DNA from: Haloarcula sp. CBA1129
Lineage (GTDB): Archaea; Halobacteriota; Halobacteria; Halobacteriales; Haloarculaceae
Direction: 5' to 3'
Assembly (NCBI RefSeq): GCF_008729015.1
Contig: NZ_RKSM01000001.1
Location: forward strand, 1,054,001 to 1,118,000
Length of the DNA stretch: 64,000 bases
Shown here: piece by piece, positions 43,819-52,084 of the stretch
Layout: each line of letters begins with the position of its first letter
How positions within the stretch are numbered: position 1 is the first letter of the stretch
Notes under the pieces: model-generated
Told to the model about the DNA's origin: nothing
The model's database searches: none
What the model saw: only the letters and a program-made list of their open reading frames with translations
Program-made: the position numbers and the translations under genes

Positions 43819-44166
43819 ATGATGAGTAGCTGTTCTGTGCGCCGTTTCACTCGATACATCATTGCCTTGGTTATTGCTGGTGGTATCACTGCCGGAGTTG
43901 CGACCCGGTATCACTCAGTGATTCTTCTCCTCGGAATTTTCCAAATTTATACGGTGAGCATTGCGATCATACTGCGGTATCCTGCTCTTGTGTGGGACTC
44001 CGAGAACGGGAACCGATGGGCGTCAGGAGTGTTCTCCGGTGGCTTAACTTTCGGCGTGCTTTCCCTTGCACAGGGTCTCAACGTGGAATTCCACTTTGGG
44101 GCTGGCGTCCTTGGCTTTGGTCTCGCTGTGTTCGGTTTGGCGTGTGGTGTTTGGATGGCTGATTGA
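43819..44166 (+). CDS. 115-residue membrane protein
   Basis: Four hydrophobic segments (IIALVIAGGITAGVATRY, VILLLGIFQIYTVSIAIIL, ASGVFSGGLTFGVLSLAQG, VLGFGLAVFGLACGVWMAD) with short loops. No family recognised. It lies between a family-A remnant and a family-B fragment. Confidence 0.6.
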   Translation: MMSSCSVRRFTRYIIALVIAGGITAGVATRYHSVILLLGIFQIYTVSIAIILRYPALVWDSENGNRWASGVFSGGLTFGVLSLAQGLNVEFHFGAGVLGFGLAVFGLACGVWMAD

Positions 44167-44199
44167 CGGAACTGGGACAAGTTCAATTGACTGTACCTG

Positions 44200-44396
44200 T
44201 TATCCGCGAACGGACTCGTAGACGAAGCCATTCGCGTCAGCGACCGATGGACCTCATCGCCCGCGACGAGCTCGACGCTCGGACGAACGTGTATACGCTG
44301 ACTGACGCTGGCATACAACTCCTCCAGCGCCACGCCGACACGCTCGCCGGCCTGTGTGATCAGCCCCGGCCCGTCGTTGGAGGTGCCCGGCAGTGA
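44200..44396. pseudogene. family-B fragment joined to a winged-helix C-terminus
   Basis: On the minus strand 44200-44245 reads SVADANGFVYESVRG, the N-terminal part of family B. Immediately after, on the plus strand, 44247-44396 reads DLIARDELDARTNVYTLTDA and ends GGARQ, the C-terminal wing of a PhiH1-like repressor. The two pieces have been joined by rearrangement. Confidence 0.45.
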
Positions 44397-45014
44397 GTAT
44401 CCATTATCATCACAACAATATCAAACCAGTTTTATATTCCACCCAGAAAGGATATTTCGGGCGACCATGGGCACAGAACGAGTCGCCCGGTTGTTGTCAG
44501 AGGCACATACGGATTCTGGGTCCAGTCCAGTCGCTCGCTCAGATGGGCTGTCTGAGCAAGCAGGGCAGCGACCCGAACCCGTTTAGAGCTAATTCGCGTC
44601 CAGTAATTATTTCTTATGTCACACATTCGCACAGGTCTGGGCGGTTAAGAACGAAATACGACAGATCCGCCAGCATCGCCATTGACACCGGCGCAGACCC
44701 AATCTCTCACAGTCGGACACGGAACGCCCTGCTCAACAGCGCGAAGCAGCAAACGGATGGTGGACAGCCGAGGTGTGGGGGGAGTGGGAGTGGCGTGTCC
44801 ACCGTTGGGGGTCGTCATCCACGACGACGGGTTCTGGACCCGGGCCAATCGATGAATTTGGGGGATTCAAGAGGGAGTGGAGCGGGGACCAGAACCCAAT
44901 CGAACGGTATGTGATTGGTAAACAAAACGTCTGTGATATCGTCCCACTGTTTATTGATTTGCTGCCCAGCGGTCACGCGCTGACAAGCCAAGCCCGTTGC
45001 GGGGAGGTGGCGCG
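44397..45014. other. 600-bp stretch without a gene
   Basis: Only poorly composed open frames are seen. It marks the left boundary of the plasmid-type region that begins with the gene at 45015. Confidence 0.4.
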
Positions 45015-45314
45015 ATGACGCCCCAGCCCACTGCCGGCGAGATCGTCGCGATCACGACCACCGACAGCGACCCCCGCTTGCTCGTCTGTACTGTCGACGA
45101 CGACCAGATTACGGGCGTCTTGCTGGCGGATCTTGCGACCGAGACCATCCGCCGACTACGAGCGTCCGAGCCGGACACAGCCACCCGTCGGGAGCTCGCC
45201 ACCGCCGTCGAGCGCGCTGACGAGTGCATGAGCTTCACCGTTCCGACGACAGACTGCGCGCTCGTCGAACGCGACAGCAGCCGTTCTGGGCCGTTCACCG
45301 GAGGTGAGCACTGA
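45015..45314 (+). CDS. 99-residue plasmid-type hypothetical protein
   Basis: MTPQPTAGEIVAITTTDSDP, LVCTVDDDQITGVLLADLAT and TRRELATAVERADECMSFTV give an acidic protein with a beta-rich first half and a helix. The stop overlaps the next ATG (ATGA), so the two are co-translated. No known domain. Confidence 0.6.
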   Translation: MTPQPTAGEIVAITTTDSDPRLLVCTVDDDQITGVLLADLATETIRRLRASEPDTATRRELATAVERADECMSFTVPTTDCALVERDSSRSGPFTGGEH

Positions 45315-45523
45315 TGGCCTGCGCCGACACCACGGCCACGACTGCACGCGATACAGCGCCCGCACAGCCCGACGAGTGGCGGCTCCGCTACATGGTCGGT
45401 GATCTCGTCCACTACACCGAGTGGACGACCGACTTCCCCACTGTCGAGAACTACTACGAGCAGTATCGCCGCGGTGACTGCGCCCACGACGTCGTCATCG
45501 AGCGTCGGGTGGTGGTGGACTGA
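45314..45523 (+). CDS. 69-residue plasmid-type hypothetical protein
   Basis: Acidic protein (DEWRLRYMVGDLVHYTEW, YYEQYRRGDCAHDVVIERRV) overlapping the previous gene by 1 bp. Paired small ORFs of this type recur at 60-64 kb. Function unknown. Confidence 0.55.
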   Translation: MACADTTATTARDTAPAQPDEWRLRYMVGDLVHYTEWTTDFPTVENYYEQYRRGDCAHDVVIERRVVVD

Positions 45524-45629
45524 TGCTGGGGTCCTGTCAGGCCGAGACTGTTCGTTTCTGGAGAGTATCTCACCCGGAGGCTGCCACGAGGCAACACCGC
45601 CAGCCAGCGGAGCAGTACCACAAAAGAAC

Positions 45630-45705
45630 TCCCTAGCCCGTGCCGTGGTCGGCACAGCCCGGTTCGATTCCGGGTCGGGCCCTGTGGTACCCATGCCACG
45701 AGATA
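45630..45705. other. tRNA-like hairpin structure
   Basis: GTACCACA pairs with TGTGGTAC about 60 bases on. Inside lie a GTGCCG-TGGT-CGGCAC hairpin and a T-arm-like CCCGGTTCGATTCCGGG followed by TCGGGCC. This resembles the 3' half of a tRNA but no matching 5' half is seen, so no tRNA gene is called; an old attachment-site remnant is possible. Confidence 0.3.
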
Positions 45706-46082
45706 CTGCTCCCTACAAGGGGGTCTTTTTACGATATCAATGTGGGTGAGAAAGTCGCCGATGCCACGGGCCAACTCGATGGAGGTTGCGTCGTGCTCAC
45801 GTACCAGAGAGCTACTCTGGCCGCAGATATTCCGGAATCCAAATCCGCCCTCTGCCAGATACACCTCCAACGGGTCCGTTGTTTCTCTCCATGGATAGTG
45901 CGGCCGCTGTCGTCGAGCCACGACAGTAGCTGTGGAACCGCATCAATGAGCTGCTGGATCCGCTCCTCCGGCTCTCTAACATTGCCTTTTTTCGCCTGCG
46001 CAACTGCCCCTTCCCGATCAACCACTGACTCGAACTCGCGTGCAGAGAGCTTGGTTCTCCCGAATGGCAGTGGGACTGTCAT
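45700..46082 (-). pseudogene. frameshifted gene next to the HTH regulator
   Basis: ATG at 46082, 3 bp after the HTH stop, starts MTVPLPFGRTKLSAREFESV and continues PEERIQQLIDAVPQLLSWLD. Near 45890 the protein-like signal moves to another frame: TTDPLEVYLAEGGFGFRNIC, then TSIELARGIGDFLTHIDIVK. One indel explains this. Family unknown; its position suggests it belongs with the regulator and possibly the restriction-modification module. Confidence 0.45.
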
Positions 46083-46084
46083 AG

Positions 46085-46339
46085 CTAGCGCTTCAGATCT
46101 TCGACGATCGCTTCGCCCGCCCCGGTCGCTGCCCACAGCCGTCCCTTCTTTTTTTTCGGTGTTATACACTCGGCAAGCCCATGACTGTTAAGATCCGATA
46201 AGACGTTACTGACGTGGCTGAGATAGTAATCGTTCATCTCGGAGAGTTCTTTCGGCGTCCTTGGCTTCTCCTCGACCGCGAGCAGGATGTTCTCGCGATA
46301 CTCACTCGCCTTCACCCACGAATATTCCTCGACATCCAT
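46085..46339 (-). CDS. small winged-helix protein beside the methyltransferase
   Basis: 84 residues: EYRENILLAVEEKPRTPKEL, then NDYYLSHVSNVLSDLNSHGL and KKKKGRLWAATGAGEAIVED form a winged helix with a basic wing. It is transcribed away from the methyltransferase, sharing a 115-bp intergenic region with AT-rich ACACACATTATACACACAT. It may control the restriction-modification genes. Confidence 0.7.
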   Translation of the reverse strand: MDVEEYSWVKASEYRENILLAVEEKPRTPKELSEMNDYYLSHVSNVLSDLNSHGLAECITPKKKKGRLWAATGAGEAIVEDLKR

Positions 46340-46454
46340 TCAGCCATTGGATAGACCGCAGCGGTGTATTTAACTTGGTTACAAAGTACACACATTATAC
46401 ACACATGCAGAGAAGAGGAAGTTTAAACGAGCACGCCCGCATTGGTCTCTACAG

Positions 46455-47813
46455 ATGAGTGAAGAACGTCTCACAGCCATCGACCTGTTCTGTGGTGCAG
46501 GCGGGCTCTCGCAGGGACTTCACGACGCCGGGTTCGAGACTCTCTGGGGGATTGATCACGAGGAGAACACAAAACCGACCTACGAGGAAAACCACGACTG
46601 CGAGATGACGGTCGGTGATATCCGGGAAGAAGAGCCCCCTGATCTTGGACTCGGAGAGGGTGAACTGGATCTGGTTGCTGGCGGCCCGCCCTGTCCGACC
46701 TTCTCTCTCGTCGGCCGGAGCAAGATTAACTCGCTTGATGGCAGAGACAATCAGAGTGATGACCGGCATCTGCTCTACGAGGAATTTCTTCGATTCGTCG
46801 ACCACTATCAACCAAAAGCGTTTCTCATGGAGAACGTCGAGGGGATGCTGTCTGCGGAAAACGAGGATGGCAAACCGGTCGTCGATACAATAAAGGAACA
46901 GATACGTGGTGAGCGGCAGGTTGCCGACATGGACCTTGACCTGAATTACAGCGTCAGAGTTCAGCTACTCGATGCGGCTAATTTTGGGGTGCCCCAGCAC
47001 AGAAAACGTCTGTTCTTCATCGGGAATCGGATCGGTGCGGAGAACCCGGATATGGAACAGTGGGAAACCCACCGGGAGCCGAAGGCCGAGGAAGAGAAGA
47101 AAATCACCTACAGAGAGGATCCGTCGAAGCGGTCTGACGAGGACCAGCAGACACTCAACGGATTCGTTGACGACCGGGATGAGGAAGAGTTCCCGACGTT
47201 CCGGAAGAACAGACAAAAGAAGGAACCTTGGAATACAGTGGCCGACGGAATTCTCGACCTCCCGCCTGTTTCTCCCAGTGGCGATACGCCACCGACGAAG
47301 GCGGAAGAGCACGAACTCGGTCCTGTATCAGAGTTTCAGTACTGGGCTCGCGACCTTGACGAGGAAGAAGACTGGGAAGAGCAACCGCTGCTGAATCACG
47401 AATGCCGGGGACACAATATGCGTGATCTCACCCTCTACAAACTTCTTGGTGAGGGGACCTCGTACATCATCGGAGATATTCCTGAAGAGCACCAGCCGTA
47501 TCGAACCGATATCTTCCCGGACAAGCTGAAGAAACAGAATCCGAAAGAGCCGGCGACAACTATCGTGGCACATCTGTACAAGGACGGTCATATGTTTATT
47601 CATCCGAATGAGGCACGGTCGATTACTGTCCGGGAAGCGGCCCGTCTCCAGTCGTTCAAAGATACCTTCGAGTTCCCTGTTTCGCGGACACACGCGTTTA
47701 AACAGGTCGGGAACGCAGTGCCGCCACTGCTGGCACAGGCGCTGGGTACGGCTATTCGGTGGGAGATATTGAATCAGCCTGTGCAGGAACAGGAACCTCA
47801 AAAAGCTGACTGA
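46455..47813 (+). CDS. DNA cytosine-5 methyltransferase
   Basis: 452 residues. Motif I is DLFCGAGGLSQG (10-21), the catalytic Cys is in GGPPC (Cys80), motif VI is MENVEGM, motif VIII QHRKRLFFIG and motif X NAVPPLLAQALGTAI. It methylates cytosine in a target sequence and protects host DNA. A TTTAAAC box lies about 30 bp before the ATG. The convergent nuclease at 48032 is the partner. Confidence 0.93.
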   Translation: MSEERLTAIDLFCGAGGLSQGLHDAGFETLWGIDHEENTKPTYEENHDCEMTVGDIREEEPPDLGLGEGELDLVAGGPPCPTFSLVGRSKINSLDGRDNQSDDRHLLYEEFLRFVDHYQPKAFLMENVEGMLSAENEDGKPVVDTIKEQIRGERQVADMDLDLNYSVRVQLLDAANFGVPQHRKRLFFIGNRIGAENPDMEQWETHREPKAEEEKKITYREDPSKRSDEDQQTLNGFVDDRDEEEFPTFRKNRQKKEPWNTVADGILDLPPVSPSGDTPPTKAEEHELGPVSEFQYWARDLDEEEDWEEQPLLNHECRGHNMRDLTLYKLLGEGTSYIIGDIPEEHQPYRTDIFPDKLKKQNPKEPATTIVAHLYKDGHMFIHPNEARSITVREAARLQSFKDTFEFPVSRTHAFKQVGNAVPPLLAQALGTAIRWEILNQPVQEQEPQKAD

Positions 47814-47863
47814 ACATTGGGTTAAACAGAATCCTACACCTCAGTGACGTGCCTCTGGCCAGT

Positions 47864-48028
47864 TTAGCCGTTTTCTGTTCGTTCGATATACCGTTCAATC
47901 GTCTCTTTTGAGACTGTTCCCGCCGTTCCGATGTAGTACGACTGCTCCCAAAACCCAACTCCCCACAGATACCTCTCCAAGAACGGTTCGTGCTGTTCCC
48001 ACATTTCCCGTGCCGTGATGGCTTTCAT
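47864..48028 (-). pseudogene. tnpA: tnpA C-terminal fragment of an IS200-type element
   Basis: The minus strand from 48028 reads MKAITAREMWEQHEPFLERY, then LWGVGFWEQSYYIGTAGTVS, KETIERYIERTENG. It is the end of a Y1 transposase, with Tyr in the last helix. Its N-terminal HUH half is missing and no tnpB lies beside it. It is the scar of an IS200/IS605 element between the methyltransferase and nuclease genes. Confidence 0.7.
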
Positions 48029-48031
48029 CAG

Positions 48032-49102
48032 TCATTGTCCCTCCACACCGGTAAACTCGACCACATCTTCGATGAACTGATCTGCTGGACGGAGTGTGTA
48101 CGCTAGCTCGGAGTCGTCGCTGTATCGGTTCCAGACGAAGGAATCGCGTGGGACATAGATCCTGCTTCCATCGTTGCTGATATCTTGGATTTTCTCCCTC
48201 GAAACGTCAGCCATCAGTAGGGAAACGAACCAGACCTCGTCAACCCCGATCTCGGCTTCCCGCGAGAGGCTCTGTCGGAATCGTTCCCGGAGAGTCCGTT
48301 TACATGAGAATCCGATGCTACCCTTGGGTCCCTCTACCATGTTGTCTATTTCGAGATCTCCGAAGTGGGCGGGATCGCCCGTCGCGGGGATTCCGAACTG
48401 ATTGAAGATGTACTGCAGCCCGGTCTCAAGGACGTTTCCGGCGGTAGATGCGCGACTCTGACCAGCACGCCGCTCGTATTCCTGAATGATGCCCGAGATA
48501 ATTCTCGCAACTTCTCTTTTTCCTGTCTTGGGATCCGTCTGCAGCTCCGATATCTTCTCGTGGATGTAGTCGATAAGTGGTTCCCGCTGTGCCCCGAGCT
48601 GGTACGCTTCCCCCTCGAAATCGACGTTGAACAGGGCATCGTAGGCCCTAGCAGGGTCAGGGGTCCCGGATTGCGTCTGGAGGGTTTCGTCGACGATTTC
48701 GATTATCTCGTCCCTGCCGAAACTTGCTGTCGTTTCCAGAATCTCGCTTGTCCGAACGACAGCGTCGACCGCAATCCGAAACTCACGGATATCGTTCGCT
48801 GATTCAATACGTCGGAGGATGCGCTCGACAAGGTCCTCAGTCTGCAGATATCGCTTCGAGATATCGCCTGCATATGTTCTGTTGACCGAGTCGGTGATTG
48901 TATCCCGGATGAATCGTTTTTGCCTGTCGACAGAGGCTTCGTCGGTGAGCCGGTCGTCTTCGAGTTCGTTCCCCAACTGTACTGATAGCTCTCTGAGCGT
49001 CTCTTTCTCTTTTTTCGCGTAGCTTCCGTAACTGGACGCGATCAGATCCCGTGCAAACCAGTACACCTTGTATTCGGAGGGGTCGCCCGAATAATCTGCC
49101 AT
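48032..49102 (-). CDS. type II restriction endonuclease, EcoRII-like
   Basis: 356 residues. The C-terminal part contains an active-site segment typical of EcoRII-C-like PD-(D/E)xK nucleases: Asp in HFGDLEIDNMV, then GFSCKRTLRERFRQSL near residues 255-275, then VDEVWFVSLLMADVSREKI. The N-terminal half is helical (DLVERILRRIESANDIREF). It cuts unmethylated DNA at the same site as the methyltransferase. Convergent to the methyltransferase. The recognition site cannot be read from sequence. Confidence 0.75.
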   Translation of the reverse strand: MADYSGDPSEYKVYWFARDLIASSYGSYAKKEKETLRELSVQLGNELEDDRLTDEASVDRQKRFIRDTITDSVNRTYAGDISKRYLQTEDLVERILRRIESANDIREFRIAVDAVVRTSEILETTASFGRDEIIEIVDETLQTQSGTPDPARAYDALFNVDFEGEAYQLGAQREPLIDYIHEKISELQTDPKTGKREVARIISGIIQEYERRAGQSRASTAGNVLETGLQYIFNQFGIPATGDPAHFGDLEIDNMVEGPKGSIGFSCKRTLRERFRQSLSREAEIGVDEVWFVSLLMADVSREKIQDISNDGSRIYVPRDSFVWNRYSDDSELAYTLRPADQFIEDVVEFTGVEGQ

Positions 49103-49344
49103 CTAAAAGCGGCGACGGCAGTTAATATCAAGTAAGCAGATTACATTTTACATATACTATACACACATCAGGCCCTCGTCTGCCCGCGAAATTGAGGTAA
49201 TAGTGAAGGCACTGACCGTAGCTACTACTGGGTGTGTCAGCCCTCACTTCGTGTGTGCTGTCAGTGTGTGGAGTAAACGGTCTCGGGGTCAAACCCCAAG
49301 GCACTCGGGCATCTCCGCCTGTGGAGAGCCCTATTGTAGGCAGT

Positions 49345-49388
49345 GCTAACCAACAGGGCCCCGACAGAGGACATTTGTGTTGGTTAGC
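49345..49388. repeat. 22-spaced inverted-repeat site, copy 4
   Basis: GCTAACCAACA (49345-49355) and TGTTGGTTAGC (49378-49388), perfect arms, 22 bp apart. It lies in the 510-bp gap between the nuclease gene and vapB, which otherwise holds no gene. Confidence 0.8.
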
Positions 49389-49614
49389 AAACCGGCCGCT
49401 AATAAGCGGGTCAGCGCGATAACTTGCCATCGTCGGGACTATTGAGAGGCCGCCATCGCAACGACCAGCACGCCTAGAAGGTAGTGCTTTCTACGGCCCC
49501 GCGAAAAGGTGCGCGTTTTATATACTCAACCCCCACCGTAGGAAGTTCCGGTTCGCCGTTTCGTTTAGACACCCAAATCTTGATTCCGACAGAGCGTCAA
49601 CGCTGTCAACAAGT

Positions 49615-49845
49615 ATGTCACATCAAGTCCGTCTCGAAGACGATGTATATGAACGAATCAAGGCGAACAAGCGCGATGATGAGTCGTTCAGCGATGCCGT
49701 GGAGCGGCTGATCGGCGGACGCTCACTCAGAGATCTCCGTGGTGTGTTCGATGATGGCCAAGTGGCTGAGATGCGGGACGCCATTGAGCAGGCTGAGCAG
49801 GAAGACCGCGACGAGGCTCGTGATGTCGCGGAGCGATTTGAATGA
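49615..49845 (+). CDS. vapB: VapB-type antitoxin
   Basis: 76 residues: MSHQVRLEDDVYERIKANKR and DESFSDAVERLIGGRSLRDL form a ribbon-helix-helix-like N-terminus, and the acidic tail (EQEDRDEARDVAERFE) should bind the toxin. The stop overlaps the toxin ATG by 4 bp. Confidence 0.8.
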   Translation: MSHQVRLEDDVYERIKANKRDDESFSDAVERLIGGRSLRDLRGVFDDGQVAEMRDAIEQAEQEDRDEARDVAERFE

Positions 49846-50249
49846 TTGTCGATACGAGCTTTATTCTGGATATCATCGACGGCGTAGAAGCAGCAGTCGA
49901 GAAGGAGCGGGAGCTCGAAGCAGCGAATGTTCCATTGGTGATTCCTTCGATGACTGTCTTGGAACTCTACATCGGGGTCGGAAAGGTCGCGAATACCCCG
50001 GAAGAACGCCAGACGGTAGAAGCTGTGCTTGACTCATACCCGGTGGTGGACATGACCCCAAGTATCTCCCGCCGCGCTGGTCGGCTACTTGGGCAACGGA
50101 TGGCTGAGACAAACGACGGTGAGGGGCCTAGTATTGGCAAAGGGGATGCAGCAATCGCTGCAACCGCCTTGGAACGGGATGAGCCTGTTCTTGCAGGTGA
50201 CCACCACTTTGATACCATTCCCGGTGTCACGCACGAAAGCTATCGGTAA
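49842..50249 (+). CDS. vapC: VapC-type PIN-domain toxin
   Basis: 135 residues. PIN-domain acidic residues are in IVDTSFILD (Asp4), VLELYIG (Glu41), GKGDAAIAATAL (Asp102) and AGDHHFDT (Asp120). VapC toxins cut RNA, often tRNA. With vapB it forms a toxin-antitoxin module that helps stabilise the element. Confidence 0.88.
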   Translation: MIVDTSFILDIIDGVEAAVEKERELEAANVPLVIPSMTVLELYIGVGKVANTPEERQTVEAVLDSYPVVDMTPSISRRAGRLLGQRMAETNDGEGPSIGKGDAAIAATALERDEPVLAGDHHFDTIPGVTHESYR

Positions 50250-50261
50250 CGGGAGGCTTCA

Positions 50262-50345
50262 CAGTTCGAGTTCTGCAAACGCGTCGTCGATGACGTCTTC
50301 GCTGGGGGCGTTCAGGTACGGCTCGATGGCGGCGAAACTATCCTA
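50262..50345 (-). pseudogene. integrase C-terminal remnant
   Basis: The minus strand reads DSFAAIEPYLNAPSEDVIDD and ends AFAELEL, nearly identical to the end of the integrase at 51332-51892, including the nucleophile Tyr. Everything upstream of this point is missing. It lies in the same orientation about 1 kb from the full copy, so the interval is flanked by direct repeats. Confidence 0.75.
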
Positions 50346-50429
50346 GCCGCTACATCACGATGCAGGGAACCGAGATCGGTGCTGGCGTGGGCTCTGCCCG
50401 TCGAGAAGTGGGTGCCTGAGGTTGACCGT

Positions 50430-50834
50430 TCACGCACTTGCCGGTGTGGTATCGATGTCGTCGACGAGCGGGTAATCGATGTGCATCTCAATTCGGTCGA
50501 ATGGAACGACCGGCTGCATCGCACCACCGGGGCCGCCCTCTTCGAGTTCGAGTATTCCGAGGACTTCCAGATGTTTGAGATCCGAGTGGACATCGGAGAC
50601 ATCGCGATCGACGAGACGAGCGGCTTCGCGCATGCTCTGGGGGCTGTCCTCGGCGATGGCTTGGATCAGCTCTAGGCGAATGGGTGTGAGACTGTCGACG
50701 AGGTCGTCGTAACTCCCGAACTGAATGACTGCCGTCTCATCGTGCTCGCTGCGTTCGCCCGCCTCCTGAACGAATTGCAGTGCGTCCTCACGGAGCTGTT
50801 CTCGGCTGCCGACGGTGATGTGGAGTGTGGTCAT
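50430..50834 (-). CDS. TumA-like HTH antitoxin
   Basis: 134 residues. TPIRLELIQAIAEDSPQSMR, then RDVSDVHSDLKHLEVLGILE and the wing PVVPFDRIEMHIDYPL form a winged helix of the HVO_A0114-like group. The gene follows the TumE-like gene by 23 bp and is read with it. It should bind the toxin and its promoter. Confidence 0.75.
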   Translation of the reverse strand: MTTLHITVGSREQLREDALQFVQEAGERSEHDETAVIQFGSYDDLVDSLTPIRLELIQAIAEDSPQSMREAARLVDRDVSDVHSDLKHLEVLGILELEEGGPGGAMQPVVPFDRIEMHIDYPLVDDIDTTPASA

Positions 50835-50857
50835 GGTTGGCTGGTGGGTCGCTGTGG

Positions 50858-51175
50858 TCAGTAGGGCCGGTCGGGGCTGCCGTTGACGGCATCCCAGTAT
50901 TCGTCCGCACTCGCCCAGAATTCGATGAGACGTTCTTCCATGCCGGGGAACTCAACGTCATCGACATCGCCGGCTGCGGTATGATGTTCGTGCCCTTTGG
51001 TGTCTTCGTGTGCGTTATCGTACCGGACGAGCGTCAGGTCTTCCAGTGTGCCCAGATGGAGCGTGTACTTCCAGCCCGAGGGATACACCTCAGTATCGTC
51101 AGTCCGCCGGACGACGACGTTCTCGACAAGCCCGGCTTCGACATGGGTATACTGGAAGGTTTGCTCTGTGGGCAT
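50858..51175 (-). CDS. TumE-like (DUF6516) toxin
   Basis: 105 residues. The core LEDLTLVRYDNAHEDTKGHE followed by HHTAAGDVDDVEFPGMEERL matches the DUF6516/TumE signature (RYDN, then a HxH-containing stretch). TumE proteins are thought to act on RNA; activity is not proven here. Partnered with the TumA-like antitoxin downstream. Confidence 0.75.
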   Translation of the reverse strand: MPTEQTFQYTHVEAGLVENVVVRRTDDTEVYPSGWKYTLHLGTLEDLTLVRYDNAHEDTKGHEHHTAAGDVDDVEFPGMEERLIEFWASADEYWDAVNGSPDRPY

Positions 51176-51182
51176 CCGCTAC

Positions 51183-51233
51183 GTGTTGGTCTGTTCCCCA
51201 ACAGCGTAAGACTGTTGGATTTTCACCCAACAC
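51183..51233. promoter_or_regulatory. nested inverted repeats before the TumE-like gene
   Basis: GTGTTGG (51183-51189), CCAACAG (51198-51204), CTGTTGG (51212-51218) and CCAACAC (51227-51233) form nested inverted repeats just upstream of the toxin ATG (minus strand, 51175). Likely operator for autoregulation by the antitoxin. Confidence 0.45.
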
Positions 51234-51331
51234 CAATGGTCTCAGGACGCGGTTGTTCATGTATTCGTCGACGAGGCGTGTTGCGCGGCGACGCAACACG
51301 GTGCTTACTACCAACCGATAACCGGCCGGTA

Positions 51332-51892
51332 TCAGAAGCCGATGTCGGCAAACGCGTCGTCGATTACGTCGGCACTCGGCGCGTTGAGGTAGGGTTCTAT
51401 CGCGGCGAATGAGTCCCAGCCACCGACGGCCATCACCACACGGGGATTCATCTGTTCGTCGACGAGGAGCCGCTGTGCGAAGCGGCGGCGGAGATCATGG
51501 GTGCTGACCTTCTCGAAGTCCACATCACCAGTCGCCTCAGCCGCGCGGGCAGCTGTCCGTCGAACCACAGCCCGGACCCCCGGTTGCGTTAAATCGATGA
51601 AGGGGTCTTTCGGTGCGATGTTGTGCTCGTTCTGGTAGCGTTGGAGATCACGCTCGACGTCGGCGGGGAGGAAGGCATCGCGAGGCTTCCCACCGTTGCC
51701 GCTGGTATCCTTCCCGGCTTGGACGCGGAGTCGGTACTGTCCGCTGTCAGTCTGCTTGACGTCGACGGGCCGAACCTGTGGAATCTCGAATGCACGGAGG
51801 CCGACGAACGCACCGAGCTGGATGATAAGGTCGTCACGCTGGCTGTTCGTCGCCCGCCGGAGGTCCTCGATCTCACTGTCGGTGAGCCACAC
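51332..51892 (-). CDS. tyrosine recombinase, catalytic domain only
   Basis: 186 residues from GTG at 51892. Conserved residues are Arg33 in GLRAFEIP, His132-x-x-Arg135 in STHDLRRRFAQR, GGW at 157-159 and nucleophile Tyr168 in AIEPYLNAP. The N-terminal arm-binding and core-binding domains of full-length integrases are missing. The frame is open upstream (VTEAKVIVIRIEATDGNEHK) without a start codon, so the true start is uncertain and may be a shortened gene. Likely mobilises the surrounding plasmid region. Confidence 0.8.
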   Translation of the reverse strand: MWLTDSEIEDLRRATNSQRDDLIIQLGAFVGLRAFEIPQVRPVDVKQTDSGQYRLRVQAGKDTSGNGGKPRDAFLPADVERDLQRYQNEHNIAPKDPFIDLTQPGVRAVVRRTAARAAEATGDVDFEKVSTHDLRRRFAQRLLVDEQMNPRVVMAVGGWDSFAAIEPYLNAPSADVIDDAFADIGF

Positions 51893-52084
51893 TTTGTGTT
51901 CGTTTCCGTCGGTCGCTTCGATGCGAATTACGATTACTTTAGCTTCCGTAACTAAAGAGGGTACTGGTCGGTCGAAGACACCACGGTTTCCGCTGTTATT
52001 CGGCGAATCTGTTACGACTTGTCGGGCAAGTCGTCATGCATAATGGTGACCCCGCTGTGCAGTGCTGGTCACAGATTGATGCAC

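Noticed and set aside
45630-45705. A complete tRNA gene
   Set aside because: Only a T-arm-like stem and one hairpin are present; no 5' acceptor strand or D arm pairs correctly with it.
49285-49305. A second tRNA-like T-arm (palindrome around GGGGTCAAACCCC)
   Set aside because: A simple short palindrome with no surrounding tRNA features.
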